Of a stretch of DNA of 64,000 bases, positions 48,347 through 62,670 are shown in pieces. The stretch covers positions 1,007,426 to 1,071,425 of the forward strand of contig VZRZ01004225.1 of assembly GCA_013398175.1 (NCBI GenBank). Direction: 5' to 3'. Source of the stretch: Climacteris rufus. Its lineage: Eukaryota > Chordata > Aves > Passeriformes > Climacteridae. Made by a program: the position numbers and the translations under genes. Below the pieces are notes generated by a model. It had not been told where the DNA came from. It saw only the letters and a program-made list of their open reading frames with translations, and made no database searches. Numbering within the stretch: the stretch's first letter is position 1; the number at the start of each line of letters is the position of its first letter.

Positions 48347-48590
48347 TTTTACTGATGTATTAGGTGGAGGTCCTTCCATCCTCAAGTTCCATGGAGGATC
48401 ACCTTGATTAGCAAAGTCCCTCATTTTCAGATAGCTAATTGTAAGTCGGATGATGGACGCCTTGTCAAGCTGGCTGGTAATGGCTGCAGGCAGTGGCAAC
48501 AACTTTGCCAACTCATAGAATTCAAAATTCTCCTTTCCCCGGCGAGAGCGAGCAGCATCTCGGGACTTTTCTTTCCTCAAAGCTTGCAAA
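48346..48590 (-). CDS. NPAS3: NPAS3 internal exon encoding the basic helix-loop-helix domain
   Basis: This exon encodes the DNA-binding and dimerisation bHLH region of neuronal PAS domain protein 3. NPAS3 is a nuclear transcription factor of the bHLH-PAS class that pairs with ARNT-type partners and acts in brain development. The exon is 245 nt: one base completes a codon begun in the previous exon, 81 full codons follow, and one base starts the next codon. The translation opens LQALRKEK, then the basic region SRDAARSRRGKE, helix 1 NFEFYELAKLLPL, a short loop PAAITSQ, helix 2 LDKASIIRLTISYLKMRDFA, and a linker ending PPPNTSVK. No stop or frameshift is present. SIM1 and NPAS1 share the LAKLLPLP and QLDKASI cores, but the basic region, the MRDFANQGDPPW stretch and the linker fit NPAS3 as I know it. 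The PAS domains lie in exons outside the window. Confidence 0.96.
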
Positions 48591-48610
48591 CTGAAAGAAA
48601 ATATACAAAG
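48591..48610 (-). promoter_or_regulatory. NPAS3: Splice acceptor of the NPAS3 bHLH exon
   Basis: On the minus strand the intron ends TATATTTTCTTTCAG, a pyrimidine-rich tract followed by CAG. The exon then starts with a single T that completes a split codon, followed by TTG CAA GCT (Leu-Gln-Ala). The reading frame also stays open upstream of this site, but there the translation no longer resembles NPAS3, which supports placing the border here. Confidence 0.93.
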
Positions 48611-51600
48611 TAGGATATTCATCAATATTAGTGTTCTGTCACTTTTAACCAACTTACTTTTCACTGCTGGTCTTCTCTACAAATTACCACATTTTCAAAA
48701 TGTTGTTGCATATGGATCTACAGACTTCAGGATATATAAAATGGTACTCCGTGCTTGAATGATTAAAACTAAGGATAATATTTGAGTTTCAGTGGTAGCC
48801 AACATATGATGTAACTACTCTTAACTCACTTCAGCTGCTTTCTTCTTAGCCTGCCTTTCCTTTCTCTGTTGTCAGTCTCAAGAAAAAAATTCCCAGGGAT
48901 ACTGTGTACATGTGGGGTTTATCTGTCTAGGTGCCATTGCTTCCCCTGACTCACTGTAAGCCAATTTTGCCTTAATTTGTGTCAAATTCTGACTCTTGGG
49001 AGAAGCTTAAAAGCAGAGGGTTCAAGTGTGTGCCACCTCTGACAGTGGCTGCAGTGCAGCCAATATGATCAAACAGGTTGGACAGTAACTTCTGAGACAC
49101 AGAAGTTTAAGTCTGGTGTAATAATGTAAAACTTGCTGGGTTTCATGCAGCTGTTCCTTAGGAGTTGTCCAGCTGTGTTTGCAGTGGAAGCAGCAATCTT
49201 TGTCGGTGGGATGAGAAAGCAGTTAATACAGTTATGTGATTCCCATTTCTGATTGTAATTCCCTACATACATGGCAAACCAACAACTTTTTGATCAGGGA
49301 GGACCTTCTGCTTTACACTGAGCTGTTGGAAATGCAGACATCCATTTAGTGCTGTTGCACCAGTCTATCACTTGCTACCACCAATACAGAACATGCAATG
49401 ATAACTCAGGTTTTACTCCCGGGCTATTTGTTTAATTGGTGTAAAACTCCTGAATGCAGTGTGATGACAGTGATTAACACCTGGGGGCTTTCTTTTATTT
49501 TTTCACACAGAGCAAAGTGTTTAGCTCAGGATATTATAAGTTTCACAGTATGTCTGCCATGATGGATACAGGTTGGTGCTGATGCTGGGGCTGGTGTCTG
49601 TCCATCACTGTGCAAAGTGAGTAGAAACTGTTCTTGTCCCTCACCAAGGGTTTATTTTTCCTTTGCTTTATTTGCTTACTTATTAATTTGATGAAGTTAA
49701 AGCCACAATTCCATTAACTAGTCATTGGTTTACCACAGAGCTAGAATTCAACCCATGCATAATAGAACAGCAAATGCTTTTCTCAAGCTTCCACAAGCCT
49801 TGCTGAAACCCTGGATCTAATCAACAAAAAAGTCATAATGGCCAGATCTACAAAAGCACTCTGGCATATGAAGTAAATCAGTCGAATTGACACACACAGA
49901 TATAACACAATGAATCTAAGAGCTCTATTTATCTGTTTTTCTAATTTGGAAATAAATTATAGAGTTTCTCTTGTTTTAATATTCTTAACGACCTGCATTG
50001 TTGTAGCAATCTCTTCCACCTCAGACTTGGCAGTGTATATTTGCTGGGCCTTTCACACACAAATGAAATCCCTCTATGACAGTTCCCTGAGTACGGTTAA
50101 CCTATTACATTCTCTACACATCTATACTAATATCAATTATATTTAAAAAGACAGTCTGGCTCAGAAACAGGAATGATGAAATAAAGATACAGGAGAAAAC
50201 AGCACATCCTTACCCACAGGTAAAGATATACAATCCTACTGAATGACACAGTAAAGTACATGCTTGTTTTTATGAACTCTATATAGAATGCTAGCACCTT
50301 GATCTGTAAATTATATTCTAGGAAAAATGTACCTGAAAAAATAAGATTTCACAATGCTCGTTGTAGATGCATCTCTATCCAATTTCAAATTTTAAATATC
50401 TACCATCAGGGATGTGGAAAATCCCTCAAAAGTTGCATTAAATACAACAGATAGAAATACTTGATGTATACAGAGAAATCTGGGAGCTACATCTCTGTGA
50501 GGTATGAACAATCCAATTAATTCCAAGGAAGTAGTGTACTGTCTACAAGTCAAATATATACAACAGCAATGTATGAGAAAGGCAAGCAAATGTCTCTGCA
50601 CAATTGCTTGCAAATGAAAGCTCAATTTCATGGCACATTACAGGGCCTTTACTACCTGTCACCACTTTTTTTTCCCCAGAAGCCAAGCCTGAGAACTCAA
50701 GTCCTCCAATCGAGTTTGAGGAATCCAGAAGAACTGAGATTATAGATCTGTTCTGAAAGTCAGTACAAAGAGGTTCACACCTTCTTTCCAAAGCACTTAA
50801 TTATACCCCTATATAAAAAGGGACATTTTTGGAGATCCCTAGTAAAACAAATCAGAAGCATAACAGATCTCAGCAACTTCTGACATTGAAAAATATTAGA
50901 AATTGAAGAGTGATAGAATATTCCTTAGAAACACCAAAATCTGAATCCACAGTTTACAAGTCCTATAGAGGTTTCAGGAGATTGCTGAAAGTGTATTAGA
51001 ATGCAAACTTTCATAAAACATTACTGAATCAGTAACAGTTTGCAATGGAAGCCAGTTAAGCTGAAAAGTGAGGCTACCTGTGTCAGCAAATGGAATAATT
51101 TGAAAGCGGCCTAGGTGTATTCAAACTTCTACAATAAAAGAGTAGAAGGGATGGGGAGCTGACATGAGAGATAAACAAAGGAAACTCCTGAGAAACAGTA
51201 TTAAGAAGAGCTTGGTTTTTCTCCCAGACATTTGGTGTATTGTAAGTTGTGGAATCTTCATGGGGTGAATCAAGACAAGGAATTTGTAACTTGAAGCACT
51301 CTTCTTTTGGCATCAGTGCCATTAAGCTAATTTTAGTGTCCATTGATATGTGCACACAAGTCCTAATTTCTACTCTATATAATTCCACTAGGGAAATACA
51401 CTTGTACTGTCGGACACTGCAGTTATGCTGATAAAATGGGTCCTTAATTTGGGAGCACTGATTTCCACAGCAGGATGCAGGAATACATTAGATATGACCT
51501 AAACATCACTGTTAATCCTCTCTGGCACCTGTGATTCTGATAGGCAACATCAACTTCATCATCAGACACTTTTAATAAAAAAAACCACTGGCACTAATAA

Positions 51601-52751
51601 TCCCAAAAGGATGCTAGAAAAGAGGGGTGTGAAGCTCCCAAAAGAAAGCAGTGGTACTTACACAGGACCAAAACTCATCTTAGGTCCTGTCATATGACAC
51701 TGGGACTAGAGGTGGTTCTTGATAACACAAAAGAATTTGTTAAGTATCAGGCTGCAGAAACTGAGAAATACACAGTCTCTCCTGCTTATAAGAAAAATAA
51801 GTGTGTGAAACTATACAGATGTCTACTAAGTGGATTTCAAAAACAGTCAGAAAGCACCAAGAAAGCAAATATCACGTGTAAGAGGCATGACAGAGAAGGT
51901 CCCCCAACAGACAAGCAAATCTACATATAATATCCACAGTACCAACAAGAGACTAACAGTGGGAAATACACCCAAGGGATATAAATATTGCTCCTCTTCT
52001 CTCCTGGGGAGCAGGGGAAGAAGCTAAGACAATTGGATCAGAGTGCATCACTGTACAATGTAAAAGGATGATGTTGTCACACAATGGTGAAACTTCATTC
52101 ATTCCCTTAAGGAGACATATCTCATAGAATTTCCAAATACAGAGTCCACTAAAGAAAATGAAGAGGTTTCCAGCTGCTAGCTCCTGATAATTCTGAGAAG
52201 CAGTACCATATAAACAGGATATTTAATGGCTTGAAAACTAATGCTATTTTAGATATGGTTTCTAAAATATATTTTATTTTTCCTTTTAGGGCCTTTCCAG
52301 ATGGACTGATATAAAGGGGGTCTGGCTTTACAGATGAAAGAGTACAATAAATACTACCATATAATTCTAAAATTGTATACATGACATTTCTAAAGTAGAT
52401 TTTCTATTGAAGACACAGCAGATGCAGAAGACATGATAATATGGTGTTGCATGAAAGTTTTATTGGTACTCATAACTCACTTGTGATTTCATTGTGCTTG
52501 TGGTCATTCCAAGCTTAACCTGCTCCATATTTTATTTCACATAATTTTATATACTTTACATTCATAAGCATATACCTGCATCCATATCTGTGTGCACACC
52601 CACAACCTCCACATGTCTGACCAATTGACATCTGTCATTTTAAAGCTGGGACAATCACAGATCCTAATTTTTTCAGCATTTAATGGCAATCAAACATGTT
52701 ACAGCATATCAACAGATACATTGACCTAGACAAGGATTTTTAAGCATATGG
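48611..52751. other. Intron upstream of the NPAS3 bHLH exon, nothing recognised
   Basis: No preceding exon, RNA gene or known transposon was seen. The exon's reading frame stays open upstream through the acceptor as far as an ATG at 48662-48664, but the extra residues have no NPAS3 similarity. Other short open frames are unremarkable. Confidence 0.55.
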
Positions 52752-52897
52752 TCACAGAATCACAGAATATTCTGAGCTGGAAGCTACTCACAAGGATCAA
52801 GTCCAACTCTTAAATGAATGGCCCAGCTGGGTATCAAGCCCACGACCTCAGTGTTATTAGCACCATGCTCTAACCAACTGAGCTAATCTCAGGGTCA
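52752..52897 (-). mobile_element. tRNA-Ile-derived SINE with CR1-like tail (TguSINE1-like)
   Basis: Read on the minus strand, the head is GAGATTAGCTCAGTTGGTTAG, then a tRNA-Ile(AAT)-like body with anticodon loop CTAATAA (anticodon at 52858-52856). It ends in a GGGCCA acceptor-like end at 52824-52819. The A box TAGCTCAGTTGG is exact. The B box (GGCTTGATACC) is degenerate. The tail, 52818-52752, resembles the 3' end of CR1 and finishes with two TCACAGAA-type octamers (read on plus). This is a CR1-mobilised SINE of the kind known from passerine birds. It is not a tRNA gene, because the 5' acceptor arm cannot pair with the 3' end. GGTCA at 52750-52754 and 52893-52897 may be a short target duplication. 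Confidence 0.88.
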
Positions 52898-55156
52898 TAA
52901 CAATACCTCCCTCTGTTTCTCAGTTTGGGCACTAAAAATCCGTGAAATAATTTAATTATGTGAATTTGCATTTTGAATGATAACAAGAGAATGGTTGCAG
53001 TTACAGATAAATTCTGTGTGCAGTTTCAAAATACATCTTGGAAAGAGGTGCTTCACAGACTGGCCCTGTTTTAGAAAGGCAGTTCACATTTACATTTCAC
53101 CTACACTGTTCCCTTAAACCTGATGCAGAAGACCCCCTAAGCAGGACTTCTCAGAAACATTGGTGTCCCCCTGCTCAACCCCACATAACAGCACTGCTAG
53201 GATTTACGGTACCTTCATTGGACTTGTCACAAATAGAGATTGGATTGGGAGCGATGGCCATAAAATAAGGTTTGACGGACGGACGGACTGAGAGCTCAGG
53301 ATATAGTGGCTTGAGCCAGTGGACAGCTTATCTGCAGTGCGCCATCATAGCTTTTGCTCATTTCCATTAACTACCAGCAGAGAGGTGAGGCAAACTCTCA
53401 CAAAGGATGCACAGTATTTTTGAGAATGACATGGAAATCCTCCCCGATTTCAGTAGAAACTTTACAAATGCAACAGTATAGCAGAAAAGGGCATTTTTTC
53501 TTGTATTACTAAACATATTCATACTTGTTAACCCAGCTGTTACTGATAACTAGTGAATTTCCTAAGCCCCTTACAACAATATAGATTAGTAGCAGCAAAA
53601 CCAGATACAGTACAAAAATAACACTTAATATCTAATGTTTATAACAGACTTTCTAGAGAATAAAGCAATATGTCTCTGTGAGTATTTTTCTATTAGTCTA
53701 GTCTTTTAAATTCAAGGATCAAAAGGTCCACTATAAACAGTATCCAACTCTCCAAAGGACATAGTCAGGTGAATGTTATAACCATGTCACAGAAGACAAA
53801 TCATATATGAGGAAAGGATGTGCAACATTAGAGCACACAATGAATCTACTACAGAAAATATGGACTGGATATAATTGATCCAACCCCCTTGGCCACCTGA
53901 AAGAAGCTTTAAATTTAGTATGCCCCTCTAGGTACAGTGTGTTATATAAAGAACACAAGAAGGCTTACTTGCTATTGAGCACAGTTATCGTATTACATAA
54001 AGCAATAAATTTATGCTGCTCCTGAGTCCATATTTGTGCAATTCTGTGACTTATGCTAGAAAGATCCTCTTATCTTTTTCTACTTTGTTCCATGTTAATG
54101 CGAGGTGACATAATATTACCATACTTTGGACATTTTTGTATTGAAATCAACTTAGGTCCCTTCCTCTTTTATTAATAACCTACTTACATAATTTCTGTAT
54201 TTATATCATGCAATATAACGGATTATTATGAAAACTGGACTACTACAGATGTTCATACATTCTGATCTATTATAGGAATAATTGATTACCTGTTCCCTCA
54301 AAGCCAAGTCCTTAAGAATCTTTTCTGGGGCTTCAAGGTGACCAGTGAAAACAATGAGGGCAGTTAAGCCCATTTAAAACAACAAGTACATTTAGAATCT
54401 GACTCTTAATGCCTGGGCAATTCACTAAGATAATGTCCTGCTCCACCTATAGGTGATCACCCATAAGCCATGTTCTGTCGTACAAAAATCTGTTTTCATT
54501 TCTCTGACATCATGGAACAATTAAACTTCATTAAAAGTTCAAAGAATGGAATAGCATCAATATTTAAATGACTCCATTACTTGGAATATTTATTGATTTT
54601 ACTTCTACATGACTCTTATTCCTGAGGTTTTTTTTTCAAAAGTTAAGAGTGACTTCTCAAAAAGAGTGTTCAGTCCAGCTGGATGTTAATCTGAACAGCA
54701 GTGCACATTTTCAGACCCAAAAAATTATTTAGACTGGATGAAAGATGAAGGAAGTAAAGCAGCCTAACCTGTACTGCATAATTTCACATATTATAGTTGA
54801 AAAGTCCAGTTTAGCAAGTCAAACATCACCATTGGTGGTAGCATGAGCCTAAGCCTTGCTATTATCTTTTTTTCATTATTGTTCTGTTTTTCTAAAGGTT
54901 ATGCTCTAGAGAATTCACAAATATGCAGGAAACTAGACATTTTTTCAAAAAAGTAGATACAAATGAATATAAAAGAATGAATCAAGAGAGCTAATGTTCC
55001 CATAGATATAAATTAAAAGAAGAAATAATCTTCTCCCAACGTCTAAGACTAATTCAATTAGTTCTGAAAAATTTATAATGAAGGTATGTTAATATGTTTA
55101 CCTCTCATTTCTACACTGCATTTTGCTATCTTTGGGGATTTGTTTTTTGGGTTTGG

Positions 55157-55174
55157 TTTTTTTTTTTTTTTTTT
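55157..55174. repeat. Poly-T tract
   Basis: Uninterrupted run of about 18 T. No adjoining retroposon body was recognised, so it is not assigned as a poly-A tail. Confidence 0.85.
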
Positions 55175-58100
55175 GAGACAACTTCTTGGCCTTTATCCCT
55201 TTCTTTGCTTTCCTTTTTACTTTCTGCTGTCCTATTCATAGATTTCCTTGTCACAAAGATTGTTTCTGAACGGAGAGTACAAGAACTTCAAGACTAATAA
55301 TAACAACAGTTACAATGTTTAAAAGAGAAGACCACTTTTGTGACAGAAAAACCTCCAAAATCAAAAGCCACATAAAATTGTAACCCCTTTCTTTTTAAGT
55401 AGGTCTGAGAAGCTAGACAGCAGATTTTTATGGATTTTTCTACTTGTTTGCTTAGGAGATCCGAACATTGCTCAGTCTCACTATTTATCAATTAATCTAG
55501 CATGCAGCCTCAAAGGAGAAAGGTCGACTTGTATTAAAAATTCATCCATCAAAAATTCATCAAAGACTTCAGCATTTTAACTTGTGAACCTTTGAACACC
55601 TACATACTTGTCAGATCTGTGGTCATAGTTAACTGGAATCTATAGCACCACAGTGCCTATACTTGCTCTGACAGGAGCTGCATGAAGATACTTTCAGGTG
55701 GAAGTGCAGTACATAACCTAGTGAGGCAGACTGCTTCCTCAAACTGTTCTTTTCATCAAACAAAGGATATCCAACATCTGACTAAGTTCAAAGTCAGTAA
55801 GATCAGACCCTTTCAATGACCAAACACATTTCAGGCTGGTTCATTTTTGCACCACCATAAAAATCAGCACTCTTACAGGGCAAAAAAGTGCCAAAAAAAG
55901 TAAATTAATTATCTGATATCATCAATGGCCTGGTCCACAAATTAAAGCCATTTAATGCTGTCCAAGAAATAATAGTGTTTTAAGACTTTCTTTAATGTGT
56001 GAAGAAAGCTGCATAGTATATGCTGGAAGTTAAAGCTGGAATCTTCAAGTTCAAGGTAAAAACTCTGCTGCTTAACTAATGCACTGCTCATAGCTGTCAT
56101 CATTAATTTATGTTAGCCTCTGTAAACATCAAGAGTATAATAGGCCAATTTCACAACTAAATATAGATGCACATTTTGCCCTTATATAAATGGCAGATTG
56201 CTGCTGTAGATCATCACTGCAGCAACACGTCAGTAAAGATGCACTGTTTGATGGTCTGATGCTCACACAATATATAAAACCAGTTGTAATGGTTGTTTGG
56301 AAGCAAAGTGTAACATAGCAGCAAAATTTCATTTGTTCCACAAACTCAGGATATATTAAGCTTGGCTGACAAAGACTGTTTGATGTGCTAAATCAGTTTG
56401 ACCTTCATTTTTGCTTTATGTTTCTCATTTAACACATGAAATTACCATTATTTTTTCACCATATAGGAAAATATCACATAACTGATTTCTATTAAAAACT
56501 TTTCTTTTCCTTGTAGAGAGAAAAAAAAATACATTTGGCCAAAAGTGCTTTCACAATTATTGCAAAAATTATAAAAAATAATACCTCTATTAAACCAAAT
56601 TTTTATTATATCAATAAGACTTGAGGTTGGTTTTTAGGGGTTGTGAAGGGAATCCTTTTATTTTTAATATATAAACATGGTTCAAGGAAAAGGTTTGTGT
56701 ATGCTTGAAGTAGTCTTTAAATTGAATGTTTTATCACCAATAAGTACCTTTGTTGAACCATTTAAGTAACAGGATTTACTTCCGAAGTGAGTCATTAAAA
56801 CATAATAATAGGAACATGGCAGGTTTTTAAGGATTACAAACTTGCCATCCAGCACAGTCTTTTAAAACTAATGTACACTTCGATACAGAAACCATTAAGT
56901 GAGCTGTGATACACTAATTCAAATCCAAACTCTACAACTAGAACACTAGTGTTTTGATCTTTTTTTTTTCCTATGTTGAACTAAGCAATTGCCAGCCTCA
57001 TGATAATAGAGAAACTGCAGTTTTATCAAGCAATTTTGCAGCACCCAATAAACAGCACTTTACCTTGGAGCAACTTGTACATTTCACACCTTAAATTTCT
57101 ATTTACCAAATCAGCTAATCACTTCACAATTGAACTTCTCAGAACAAAAAATTATCAATTAAAGTGGTTGAAACTCCTGCAAATTATCATTTAGGAATGA
57201 AGTAATTGCTTTCATCAGGGCAGAAAAGCCCGCCAGAACAGAAATGTCACTTCAGATTAGTGTTCTCACTCCTGAAGCTATGGATGACACAGCTGATATA
57301 AGACTAAATGCCAAGACCAATCAATTGCTTTTGTGGCTCTGTTCTGAGCTGCTGTAAAAGGGGCCATTTTCTAGGATCTACTCTTCATTATAGTAAATGC
57401 TATCTCCTTGGTAACATAATTCCATTTCTCATAAATTCCGTCTGAGAGCATTGTCCTAACAATGGATGTTTGTGGAAAAGAATGCTGTTGGTTTAATGCA
57501 AAGAAATTAAGTGTGAACGGCTGTCAAAGTACTATAGTTTGCTTGTTCTAAACATAAATTGAAGACTTTACATTAAAAACAGAATACTTTGGCGGAAATG
57601 AATGTTCTGTACTAGAGTGATATATTTTGCATTTGGAAGGGATGTATTCCTGGTTGAGAATTTAGACTTTTTCTTGAATACCTATGTTCTGTCTATAATG
57701 GGCACACTCATCCCTAGCAGAGATTTGTCAGTTTAAGAGAGAGTAGACAAACACTCCGCTTATTTCACAGCAGTGCAGTTAGGAAATGTGAAACTGCGTA
57801 AGAAAACACAGTCTCATTATCATATGACATGCTATTTGTTAGCAGACTCATCTGTGTATAAATGCTTTCTTTGAACTGAGCCCTTACTGGAAATGTCTGT
57901 GTTTCCATTTGTACTGTTCAGCTTCCTAAAATACTAAGAATCTGAGTTATGGTCTCCAATTAAAAGGATATCTGAGAAGCTAATTTGGTGGAACAGCAGC
58001 AATTTCCTGCATGGTTTTTCTCATGACTGAAGTTTGGAAACAAATTCAAGATTACAGATTTTCGTTCAAAACAGGATGAAAAGTACTCCTCCCTCAACGA

Positions 58101-61100
58101 GCATAAGCAATTCCAATTAACAACAACAAGACTTATGTGACAGGAGAATATATTACCACATATGTAAAGAAGTAATTTATTCAGCATTAAGATGAAAAGT
58201 GCAATTTCATTATAGTATTTCTATGGGTAACCAAAGAAAGAGTACAGGTAACACTGTTGCCAGATTGTGAGTGTAGCCCTGAATGGTGGCAATCACATTA
58301 ACATATGAAAAACTGCACCCATTAGGTGATGTGGGGAAAACAAGAGGAACAATGTCACTGTGTATCACATCTGCCTGCTTGAAGTAAACATAGTACTTTA
58401 AACTGCAAAGCTAGGTAGCTTCAGTCCAGGTTCTCCATATATGCTTTCTCATACTAGAAATACTATATAGCATCTTGCACTTCAAATATGAGCTTTACAC
58501 TTTGACCTAACAAACAGCTACTACATAAATAAATCGCTCTGAAATGAACAAACAGTATCCAAATTTCTGATTATACTCCTTTTGTGACTAATGTCTTTAA
58601 GAAGGAACACAGGTTAGGAGCTTTTTATCTGGATCTGAATTATTAGCTGTTATTTTCCTCACCTATGTCAGAGCTACTGTAGAAATTTTTGCTAGAACCT
58701 TTATATCAACTATAGCCATTATTTTCCATAGCATTATTTTTCCAGTTGTAGCTCTGAAATAAACAGCAGCATACGTGAAAACATTTTTGTTTTTTTATTT
58801 TTATAAAAGTTGTGTCTGCACCAGGTAGTTTATCTATACCATTAAGTTTTACTACTGCCAAAGGGCCTAAGAGCACAATGTTGCCTTCAGGCAACTCAAG
58901 TTTGCTCTTTACAGATGACCTAAATAGGGATTTTGTTAGAGTTGGCTGTGCTCTCTGTAACTATCCGCTTCAATTTAGTTCCCAGAGCCAGGAAAAAAAG
59001 GCAAGAATTCCAACCTCTCTCTTTCACTGCTGCCACATAAGTAATATCTTAGTGGTGTGTTCTCAATTACTATAATACTTTCTGAAGAAAATAGAATTCT
59101 TTATTTCCATAGCCACTCTTACAATTATCATCCTCATCTCCTAATGCTCTCCTTCCTATCTAAGAGTCATGTGTACACTGATGGGTCTATGTGGAATATA
59201 CACAAGTTGTAGTTTTGAACCCTACTCATGGGAGTCTTTGTAAGACTTTATGTGAAGAAGTGTTGAAGGGATATAGAATACACTGGCACTGCAGTCCAAA
59301 GGGGCTACTCCAGTTTAGAGTCACAACTGAGCTATCTTAAACCTATATAACATATATAACAACAATATAACTTCAACAGTACAGACAATAAGCTACATGA
59401 CCAACGTCAGCCTAGATCCGTGCATGTTTTTTGCTGCCTGTGATAAAAACCTGCACTGACAGAGATTGCGTTGTAATCAATACTCAAGCTACCTAGTTTT
59501 AAAATACCTCCAAGCACACCTTAAAAAAAAATAAAAATACAAAAACATGCAACAACAGCCTGGATGGTGGTGTAGCTACCTTTGTTAAATGCTCAAAACC
59601 AAGTAGCCTTAAGAAGACCCTGACGCCATCAGAAGTTCACTAATGGATTTCTGCACACTTGTTTTCTCAGAAGCACAATCTCCTCTCTCCAAGGTGCAAT
59701 GTTAGCTGTTGAACCATTGACTCAGTAGAGTATGAATGACCTTTAAGGCCTTTCACTTTTACCTCCCTTGCTTGAACCCTGAGCAGTTTAGTGCAAAGTA
59801 ATGTCAGTAGAACACAAGATAGCAAGATTTTCACAAACAGGAATCTCTTTCACCTATACCACAAGTGAATTAACTTTTATTACTGCTTACATATTCCAGG
59901 ACAGGCTACAGCCTCCACTGACTTCTTTTGCAGAAGGACTACATTTGCTTTCTCTTTAATGTTCTGAGACAGGGGACAACTCTAACTGTTACATACACTT
60001 GTGAAGGACAGAAGGTTGTATGGAAAAAGATATTGTTACTTTTTCAGCAGTTTTGATACATTGGGATAAAAATGAAACCCACATGGCTTTTAGAAGGAAG
60101 GCCTTTCTCCTTGTTGCCTTTACAGATATCAGTACTGGTCACGCACATTACTTGGCTTACATGTTTCCTGAAGGGCCAAGAAGAGTCTACCGTCAAAGGT
60201 TATGCATTCAACCCAGGGGGTGCTTCATGCAGTGCTAACTGCTCTGCTGGAGGTATGTCCCTATGTATTTTAATTTTCAGGCACTTGCCACAGACCCAAG
60301 ATTTAATTTCTAAATAAAGTTTTCAGATATGGTACAGCAAAACCCAATTCTCTGCAGAAACCATTTTAATTAGTGAGAGTAGACTTGATGCCGTGTGCAT
60401 TTTGTGACTAAAGTAGTGATATTCCAAAACTTTTCCTAAAAACACACTCATTATCAATTACAATCCTAAAACTGTAAAAAGCAACACTTAGGCAAAAGCC
60501 TCAAATTTTTAACAGCTGAGACATAAATTTCATACTCTAAGTAATGCTTATCTTTAACAACATTCAACTATCAGCAAGATTAGCAACATCCTAAATCCAT
60601 CAGATTGCACATATCAAAGGTATTGAAATCATTAGGGCTCTGAAATACAGTTCAGAAGCTGCCCTGGCTACCCTTCAACCTAGTAGTAAAGGTCCTTGCT
60701 AAAACAATTCCTCAAAGAGGGACAGCCAGAGACAAGAAATGCGAGCAGCATCAAACCACAAAACATAGCAGGATGCAGAGGCAAGAGACCCTTCTGTAAA
60801 GCTCCTTGCCTTGAGTGACCTCTTAATTACTCAGCAGATAAAGCACCTTCCTGCAAAGTCTTACAGGTCTAGACCAGAGAGGAATATCATGATTATCTAG
60901 GAACTATCTTCAACACGAGGCAGGCCATACAGCATTACCCTGTAATTGTGGTTTCTTTTGCAGAAGTATCAATCGTAATCTGGAAACTCTAAGATGTAAA
61001 GAATTTCTATTGCTAAGCAGCTGCACTGTTTAAATTAGCCTCACCATTAACATTTTGTGGGGTTTTTTTTCAGTTTCAACTCTGCTGAGTTCAGCTTTCA

Positions 61101-62670
61101 GTCACTGAATCTTGCAATTCTTTTGTCCACTAAACAAAAGAAACTCCAAATATCTGCTATCTTCTTCCTGCCTGGGTGATTATGGTCCATGATCAAGTCA
61201 CTCTCTTAACCTTTCCTTTGACAAGATAGTTGATTGATTAAATAAACTCAGTTATTGTATGTTTTCCAATGTTCACTTTAGCAGTCTCTTCTTTTTTTTA
61301 AACATAAAAACAACTAAAAGATTAAAATACTGAATGCAGCAGCAACAATCATCATTTCCATGTTTAATACTTCAATTGATACATTTAAAGATTATTTTAT
61401 TCCATATCTGAAAGAGCATTATACTGGGCTACAGTGTTCTGCTATTATTCATAAGAAAACTTAAGTCTTTCAATTTGGGGTTCACAGAAGAAAGAGACAC
61501 TGAGATAAAGCTCTGAACTTGAATGTCAGTTGTGAGTTTTTCCCTGTATCTTATTCTTGGCCAGTCATGTTGCAGAAGTGGAAACAGATCTGATAAGCTT
61601 CATAACCTATAAAGCATATCAAATGAGAGAAAAATACTAATTCATTAGTGTGAGAAACCAAAATATTTTCTCTCAGGCATGCAGAATTATCTCAGCCCAA
61701 TCTAGGCTGATCATCTGCAATAATTTCTTTATTTTATTTCTGAAGGATAAAGGGATCACAAGCAGGCAAGGATTTCTTTTACACTGCCTCGGAATTTTTG
61801 GTGTAAAATGGTTGATTCAGGTTAAAATGGCCGAACTCAGAAACAAGAAGAAACATTCTGCCAAATGATGAATTCTTGAGATAATCCCCAAGAGTCATTA
61901 TTCACAGAGATGTTCAAAACAATTAAAGTATGATTTTCAAAACCACACAATTCTGGCAAATCCTACTCCAACTGAAAAGATGCACCAAATGTTGTGTTTG
62001 AAAATGCCTCTTTGCTATATTAGAAACCTGTCCTTACTGGGGTAACATCAGCCAGGTGAACTAGAAATACTTTGGAGTCAAGAGGAAATTTACACCCATA
62101 AACACTGTGTGTTAATCTTGGACCTTACCTGTTGATAGATCTACAAGCTCATCGGAAGAGGAAAGAGATGCAATGACTGCTAGATTGTTAGTAATAGCTA
62201 GTGAGTGATGCTGAAAACCAGCAATTGCTTAAGGATTGTGGGTGGGGGTTTAGATTCAGAAAATAAAGAAAAAAAGAAGGAACCATCACAAAGAGCTATT
62301 ATACCTGACAGACTCTACACAAGACAGATGAAATGTGAGCTTCAGTATTCAAAATAGAAAGGATACAATCATATGTCTGGTTAACTTGCAGGAAATAGTT
62401 CCAGAGACAATTTTATACTAACTACAGTGATTTGAGCAATTTTTAAAAATAATACCAACCAATTTCTCTCCATTATACTCTGCTGGCAGAAAATAAAACA
62501 TTTTTCTTTTAAATGATTGCCTCTGGCTTTGTTAAATCATGCAGCCTGTCAACATGTGGTCACCAGTTTTACATGATCTTTCTGCCTCTCTGGAAAAGAA
62601 TGAATTTGCAGCCTGATCTGTGATATAAATACATAATTTGGCATCAGTTAAGGGTGTTGCTATTACTACA

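Noticed and set aside
52819..52890. Possible tRNA-Ile gene on the minus strand
   Set aside because: The 5' acceptor strand does not pair with the 3' end, the B box is degenerate, and a CR1-like tail follows directly. It is the head of a SINE.
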